DNA of 56,246 bases from Cryobacterium sp. Y50 (lineage in GTDB: Bacteria; Actinomycetota; Actinomycetes; Actinomycetales; Microbacteriaceae), in NCBI RefSeq assembly GCF_002929805.1, contig NZ_PJJM01000094.1, forward strand, positions 1 to 56,246, written 5' to 3'. Below, in pieces: positions 53,143 through 56,246 of this stretch (its first letter is position 1; every line of letters begins with the position of its first letter). Position numbers and translations under genes: made by a program. Under the pieces are notes generated by a model. That model made no database searches, had not been told where the DNA came from, and saw only the letters and a list, made by a program, of their open reading frames with translations.

Positions 53143-53193
53143 AAAAAAAGCCACTCCCCGATTTCCTCACAAATGAGTTTTCTAGGGAGTGGC
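53143..53193 (-). terminator. Terminator of the tRNA operon
   Basis: GCCACTCCC/GGGAGTGGC (53150-53158, 53185-53193) form a perfect 9-bp stem. On the minus strand it is followed by seven Ts. It lies directly past tRNA-Phe. Confidence 0.9.
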
Positions 53194-53195
53194 GA

Positions 53196-53271
53196 TGGTG
53201 GCCCCGACCGGCGTCGATCCGGTGACCTTTCAATTTTCAGTCGAACGCTCTACCAACTGAGCTACAGGGCC
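53196..53271 (-). tRNA. tRNA-Phe (GAA)
   Basis: The acceptor GGCCCTG pairs with CGGGGCC (one G-U pair). The D-arm is GCTCAGTTGGTAGAGC, the anticodon loop CTGAAAA holds GAA, and the T-arm is ACCGG/CCGGT. The discriminator is A and CCA is encoded, giving 76 nt. It is the last gene of the operon. Confidence 0.95.
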
Positions 53272-53342
53272 CCAAAGACACGTCAAAAACGCGTCTTCTA
53301 AGGAAAAAAGCCCTTCCTTTCGAAAGAGCTAGATTTCCTTTG

Positions 53343-53416
53343 CGACCCTGACCGGACTTGAACCGGCGACCTCCGCCGTGACAGGGCGGCGCGCTAACCA
53401 ACTGCGCTACAGGGCC
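53343..53416 (-). tRNA. tRNA-Asp (GTC)
   Basis: The acceptor GGCCCTG pairs with CAGGGTC (one G-U pair). The D-arm is GCGCAGTTGGTTAGCGC, the anticodon loop CTGTCAC holds GTC, and the T-loop is TTCAAGT. The discriminator is G and CCA is not encoded. It is the middle gene of the operon. Confidence 0.95.
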
Positions 53417-53511
53417 TCGATGTGAAAATTGTGAATCTGTGTGCGAGGCACTTGGTAAGACTATTCTATTTCTCGTTTTTTATTTACTACCGTGTACACG
53501 TGCGGTTTGCG

Positions 53512-53584
53512 TAGCCCCAACGGGATTCGAACCCGTGTTAACGCCGTGAAAGGGCGCCGTCCTAGGCCGCTAAACGATGGGGCC
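53512..53584 (-). tRNA. tRNA-Glu (TTC)
   Basis: The acceptor GGCCCCA pairs with TGGGGCT. The anticodon loop CTTTCAC holds TTC and the T-arm is ACGGG-TTCGAAT-CCCGT. CCA is not encoded. It is the first gene of the Glu-Asp-Phe operon. Confidence 0.95.
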
Positions 53585-53617
53585 GTGAGCCATAAGGTTC
53601 ATGGCTGCCGAAGAGTA

Positions 53618-53646
53618 AGCATACGGTCTTGTGGGGTGAAGGCCAA
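53618..53646 (-). promoter_or_regulatory. Promoter of the tRNA operon
   Basis: Read on the minus strand, TTGGCC (53641-53646) and TATGCT (53618-53623) are 17 bp apart and lie about 34 bp before tRNA-Glu. Confidence 0.6.
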
Positions 53647-53839
53647 ATCGACGCGCGCAGCATCCGCTTGAAAGCTGGCCCTTTTGTGACGCCAATTCGC
53701 ACCGCGCCCACAAATGTGCGGGCCACAGGCCTCTTCGCGAGTTAGATTCGGCGTTGAAACTGGGCGAAACTTGCCCAATTTGTTACTCTAAAGAGTCTGC
53801 CGCGGCGCAAGCTGCGACGGTCAAGCCCGTTGGGAAGCA

Positions 53840-55201
53840 ATGATTCGTTCTACAGCCGTGATCGGCCGCACCAGAAACTCTCCGGCCAGCCGTTTTCGAG
53901 TGAGTCGTCGGTGGCCGCGGCACGGCCTGGCGCTGACCAGCGTCGTGGCAGCCATGACCCTTCTGGTCACGTTGGTTGCCCCGGTTGCCCCGGCGCGAGC
54001 CGTCGACTACCCCTCGTGGCAGGATCTGGAGAACGCCAAGGCGAACACCAACGCCGCCGCCGTGCAGGTGACCGCGATCGAAAATCTCATTGCCGGTCTG
54101 CAGGTACAGGTGCAGGAGACGCAGGCCGCCGCCGAGAAGAGCGCCATCGAACTCGAAGACGCGCAGCGAGAATTTGACGATGCCACCCGTCGGGCCGAGG
54201 ACATCCAGAAGCAGGCCGACGAAAGCAAGACCACAGCGGATGCCGCCACCAAGCAGGCTGGCCAGCTCGCCGCCCAGCTCTACCGCACCGGTGGCACGAA
54301 TCTGAGCGTCAACCTGTTCCTGGAAGGCGAGGGGGACGGGGCCGATGCCGACCTGCTGCTGGCGAAACTCGGCAACATGAGCAAGCTGGTCGAGCGCAGT
54401 TCGGACGTGTACGACGACGCTCAGTCCGCCATGAACAACGCCCAGTCGCTCGGGGACCAGGCCAAGGTCGCCCAGGCGGAACGCGAAGTGCTGCGCGTCG
54501 CCGCCGAGGCCGCTCTCATTGCGGCCCAGGCTGCGGCCCAGGCTGCGGCCAATGCCCTCGCCGAATCCGAAGCCAAGAGCATCGAGCTGGAGCAGCAGCT
54601 CCAGTTCATGCGTGACACCCAGGCCACGACGACGGCCGGGTATGAAGCTGGAGTCGCCGAACGCGCCCGCCTCGAAGCAATTCGGGTGGCGGCCGAGGCT
54701 GAGGCAGCTCGGGTGGCCGCGGCCGCGGCCGCGGCTGCAGCGAGCGCCAGCGGCGGCTCCGGCGGAACCGTGAGCATGTCCGGCTGGGGCGTTCCGGCCA
54801 GCGGACGCATCACCGGTGGCTATGGCCCGCGCTCGACCATTTGCGGCGACGGCGGACAGTGCAGCGGAAGCTTTCACTACGCTACCGACCTCGGCACCGG
54901 TTGTGGCGCCCCCCTCTACGCCGCCCACGCCGGCGTCGTCACCTGGGCCGGGCGCCTCGGCACCTATGGCAACTTCGTGAAGATCAGCCACGGCGACAAT
55001 GTCTCGACCGGCTACGCCCACATTCGCGATGGCGGCTACAACGTCCAATCCGGCCAGTCGGTATCGGCGGGGCAGCTCATTGCCACCTCCGGACGGACCG
55101 GTGCCGCCAACGGCTGCCACCTGCACTTCGAAGTTTGGATTGGTGGAAATCGCATCAATCCCGTTCCATTCATGGCCGACCGGGGAGCAACACTTGGCTG
55201 A
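53840..55201 (+). CDS. Secreted coiled-coil M23 metallopeptidase
   Basis: This 453-residue exported murein hydrolase has a long signal peptide (cleavage near ARA before VDYPSW). A coiled coil of about 230 Ala/Glu-rich residues has an internal YRTGGTNLSVNLFLEGEG break. An Ala-rich hinge leads to a C-terminal M23 (LytM) domain at about 315-453. Zinc and catalytic residues are intact: H and D in FHYATDLG, H in GYAHIRD and HLHFE. It resembles the NlpC-like/EnvC-type cell-separation hydrolases, where the coil holds the peptidase in check. GGGA precedes the ATG. The next gene starts inside its last codons. Confidence 0.92.
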   Translation: MIRSTAVIGRTRNSPASRFRVSRRWPRHGLALTSVVAAMTLLVTLVAPVAPARAVDYPSWQDLENAKANTNAAAVQVTAIENLIAGLQVQVQETQAAAEKSAIELEDAQREFDDATRRAEDIQKQADESKTTADAATKQAGQLAAQLYRTGGTNLSVNLFLEGEGDGADADLLLAKLGNMSKLVERSSDVYDDAQSAMNNAQSLGDQAKVAQAEREVLRVAAEAALIAAQAAAQAAANALAESEAKSIELEQQLQFMRDTQATTTAGYEAGVAERARLEAIRVAAEAEAARVAAAAAAAAASASGGSGGTVSMSGWGVPASGRITGGYGPRSTICGDGGQCSGSFHYATDLGTGCGAPLYAAHAGVVTWAGRLGTYGNFVKISHGDNVSTGYAHIRDGGYNVQSGQSVSAGQLIATSGRTGAANGCHLHFEVWIGGNRINPVPFMADRGATLG

Positions 55202-56246
55202 CAGCACTACACCCGCACGGGGCACCGCAGCGGTACCGAGCACCACGGCTCGTGTACGAGTTCACGAACGATCGAAGCGTCTGTTCTCGGCCGTCGCGAT
55301 CGGCGCAGTATCGGCTGTGACGGCATCCGTTGCCGCGGCGGGCGGGGCGGCGTTTGCCGCGCCGGACTACCCGAGCTGGAACGACGTCGAGAAGGCCAAG
55401 CAGAACGAGTCGACCAAGCTGGCCGAAATTGCCACGCTGGGCGAGCTGCTGGACGGTTTGGCCGCCCAGGCGGCGACAGCCGTGACGGCCGCACAGATGG
55501 CGGCCGAGGAGTATCGCATCACCCAGGATTCTCTGGCTGCCGCCACCGAGCGGGAAGCCAGCCTGAACGAGCAGGCGAAAACTGCCGAGGCTAGTGCTGC
55601 GACGTCGAAGATGCGGGCCGGCCTGATCGCAGCCCACCTCGCCAAGTCCGGCGGCAACGGTCTCTCACTGAACCTGTTCTTGAATGGCAACAGCGCCGAT
55701 GATCTGCTCAGCCAGCTCGGTACGGCCAGCAAGCTCAGCGAACAGTCCGAGCAGATTTACACCGAAGCGCGCCAGGACCAGAACGCGGCTGAATCGCTCG
55801 GCGACCAGGCGGCATCGGCAACCGACGAACGAGAACGCCTCACCATAGAGTCGAAGACCACCTTTGAGGCGGCAGCTGAGAGCTCAGCGGCGGCCGAGGC
55901 CGCCTACGACACCCAGCAACGCCGGTCGAGCGAGCTGTTCGAGCAACTCGCCCTGCTCAAGGACACGACGGCCGAGGCCGAGCGCAGCTTTCACGTCGGT
56001 GAAGAAGCGGCCGCTGCGGCGAAAGCGTTCGCGCAGGCTCAGGGCTCTGCTGCTGCAATAGCGAATGCTGCGGCTGCCGCAGCAGCGCAAGTGGCGCAGG
56101 ACGCCGCGGCAGCTGAGGGTTCCGGGTCGGGCTCGGGTTCTGGGTCCGGTTCCGGGTCTGGCGCCGTCACTCCCGTGCTGCCGAGCACGCCGAGCACGCC
56201 GAGCACGCCGAGCACGCCGAGCACGCCGAGCACGCCGAGCACGCCG
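55194..56246 (+). CDS. Secreted coiled-coil protein, paralogue of the preceding gene (cut by window end)
   Basis: TTG at 55194 has GGGGAG at 55182-55187 and overlaps the previous stop by 8 nt. The frame is open for all 351 codons to the window edge. The start LADSTTPARG leads to a signal segment ending near AAFAAPDYPSW. APDYPSWNDVEKAKQNE and GGNGLSLNLFLNGNSADD parallel the first gene over the coiled-coil part, so they are tandem duplicates. Then come a Gly/Ser linker and a Ser-Thr-Pro repeat. The C-terminal domain is outside the window; an M23 or CHAP/NlpC domain would be expected. Confidence 0.85.
   Translation, partial: MADSTTPARGTAAVPSTTARVRVHERSKRLFSAVAIGAVSAVTASVAAAGGAAFAAPDYPSWNDVEKAKQNESTKLAEIATLGELLDGLAAQAATAVTAAQMAAEEYRITQDSLAAATEREASLNEQAKTAEASAATSKMRAGLIAAHLAKSGGNGLSLNLFLNGNSADDLLSQLGTASKLSEQSEQIYTEARQDQNAAESLGDQAASATDERERLTIESKTTFEAAAESSAAAEAAYDTQQRRSSELFEQLALLKDTTAEAERSFHVGEEAAAAAKAFAQAQGSAAAIANAAAAAAAQVAQDAAAAEGSGSGSGSGSGSGSGAVTPVLPSTPSTPSTPSTPSTPSTPSTP
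56181..56246 (+). repeat. 9-bp tandem repeat coding (Pro-Ser-Thr)n
   Basis: CCGAGCACG occurs seven times plus CCG and runs off the window. The units are identical in DNA, so copy number may vary between strains. It encodes a rigid, probably wall-spanning linker. Confidence 0.95.

Noticed and set aside
53196..53584. Integration site of a mobile element at the tRNA genes
   Set aside because: All three tRNA genes are whole, no direct repeat of a tRNA end or integrase gene is visible in the window.
53783..55246. 487-codon minus-strand frame opposite the M23 peptidase gene
   Set aside because: Gly/Ala-rich shadow without motif; the M23 zinc residues on the plus strand are intact.
56181..56246. 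CRISPR-like array
   Set aside because: The repeats are directly joined 9-bp codon units without spacers.

Overview
The window reads as chromosomal DNA of a GC-rich actinobacterium, most likely a Microbacteriaceae-type soil or cold-environment organism (family placement is inference). The evidence is the many GTG/TTG starts, tight ATGA overlaps, a leaderless-looking recQ start, a Glu-Asp-Phe tRNA operon, actinobacterial gene sets (TetR-linked paa cluster, YcnI/CopC copper module, acyl-CoA oxidase, zf-UBP antiporter) and a recurrent RCGGATGC word. No IS element, prophage, CRISPR array or plasmid backbone is visible.

Layout. (1) 0.1-7.4 kb: phenylacetate catabolism. A minus-strand paaI-paaK-tetR group diverges from paaABCDE plus a paaG-like gene across one short control region. 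The epoxidase, the ligase and one isomerase are present; the ring-cleavage (paaZ) and most beta-oxidation genes are not. (2) 7.5-8.0 kb: a frameshifted secreted Ig-like pseudogene. (3) 8.1-10.2 kb: copper module (membrane protein, YcnI, CopC). (4) 10.4-14.8 kb: RecQ helicase and acyl-CoA oxidase. (5) 14.9-18.6 kb: ABC exporter plus NarL-type two-component system, in one direction. (6) 18.7-19.6 kb: proline iminopeptidase.

(7) 19.9-45.3 kb: a large exopolysaccharide (EPS) locus of Wzx/Wzy type. It holds a flippase, a polymerase-like protein, an acyltransferase, a cytidylyltransferase, five intact glycosyltransferases and one broken copy, a BY-kinase/co-polymerase, a CDP-alcohol phosphatidyltransferase and a WbaP-type initiating transferase. 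Interleaved with these are three paralogous secreted proteins of 586, 1098 and 1426 residues. All share a repeat-built (propeller-like) N-terminal region and an FN3-like domain; the two larger ones add LamG, PKD and a common C-terminal module. A C-run/G-run dyad recurs in at least five intergenic regions of this locus. This combination is the strongest candidate for an undescribed system in the window.

(8) 45.7-53.0 kb: housekeeping and accessory genes (membrane dipeptidase, a broken SMR transporter, a CPA1 antiporter fused to a UBP-type zinc finger, aldo/keto reductase, two HAD hydrolases, a redoxin, a GNAT acetyltransferase). (9) 53.2-53.6 kb: tRNA-Glu-Asp-Phe operon with its own promoter and terminator. 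(10) 53.8 kb to the end: two tandem secreted coiled-coil proteins, the first with an M23 peptidase domain, the second cut by the window edge inside a Ser-Thr-Pro repeat.

All assignments come from reading motifs and translated sequence; no database search was run.
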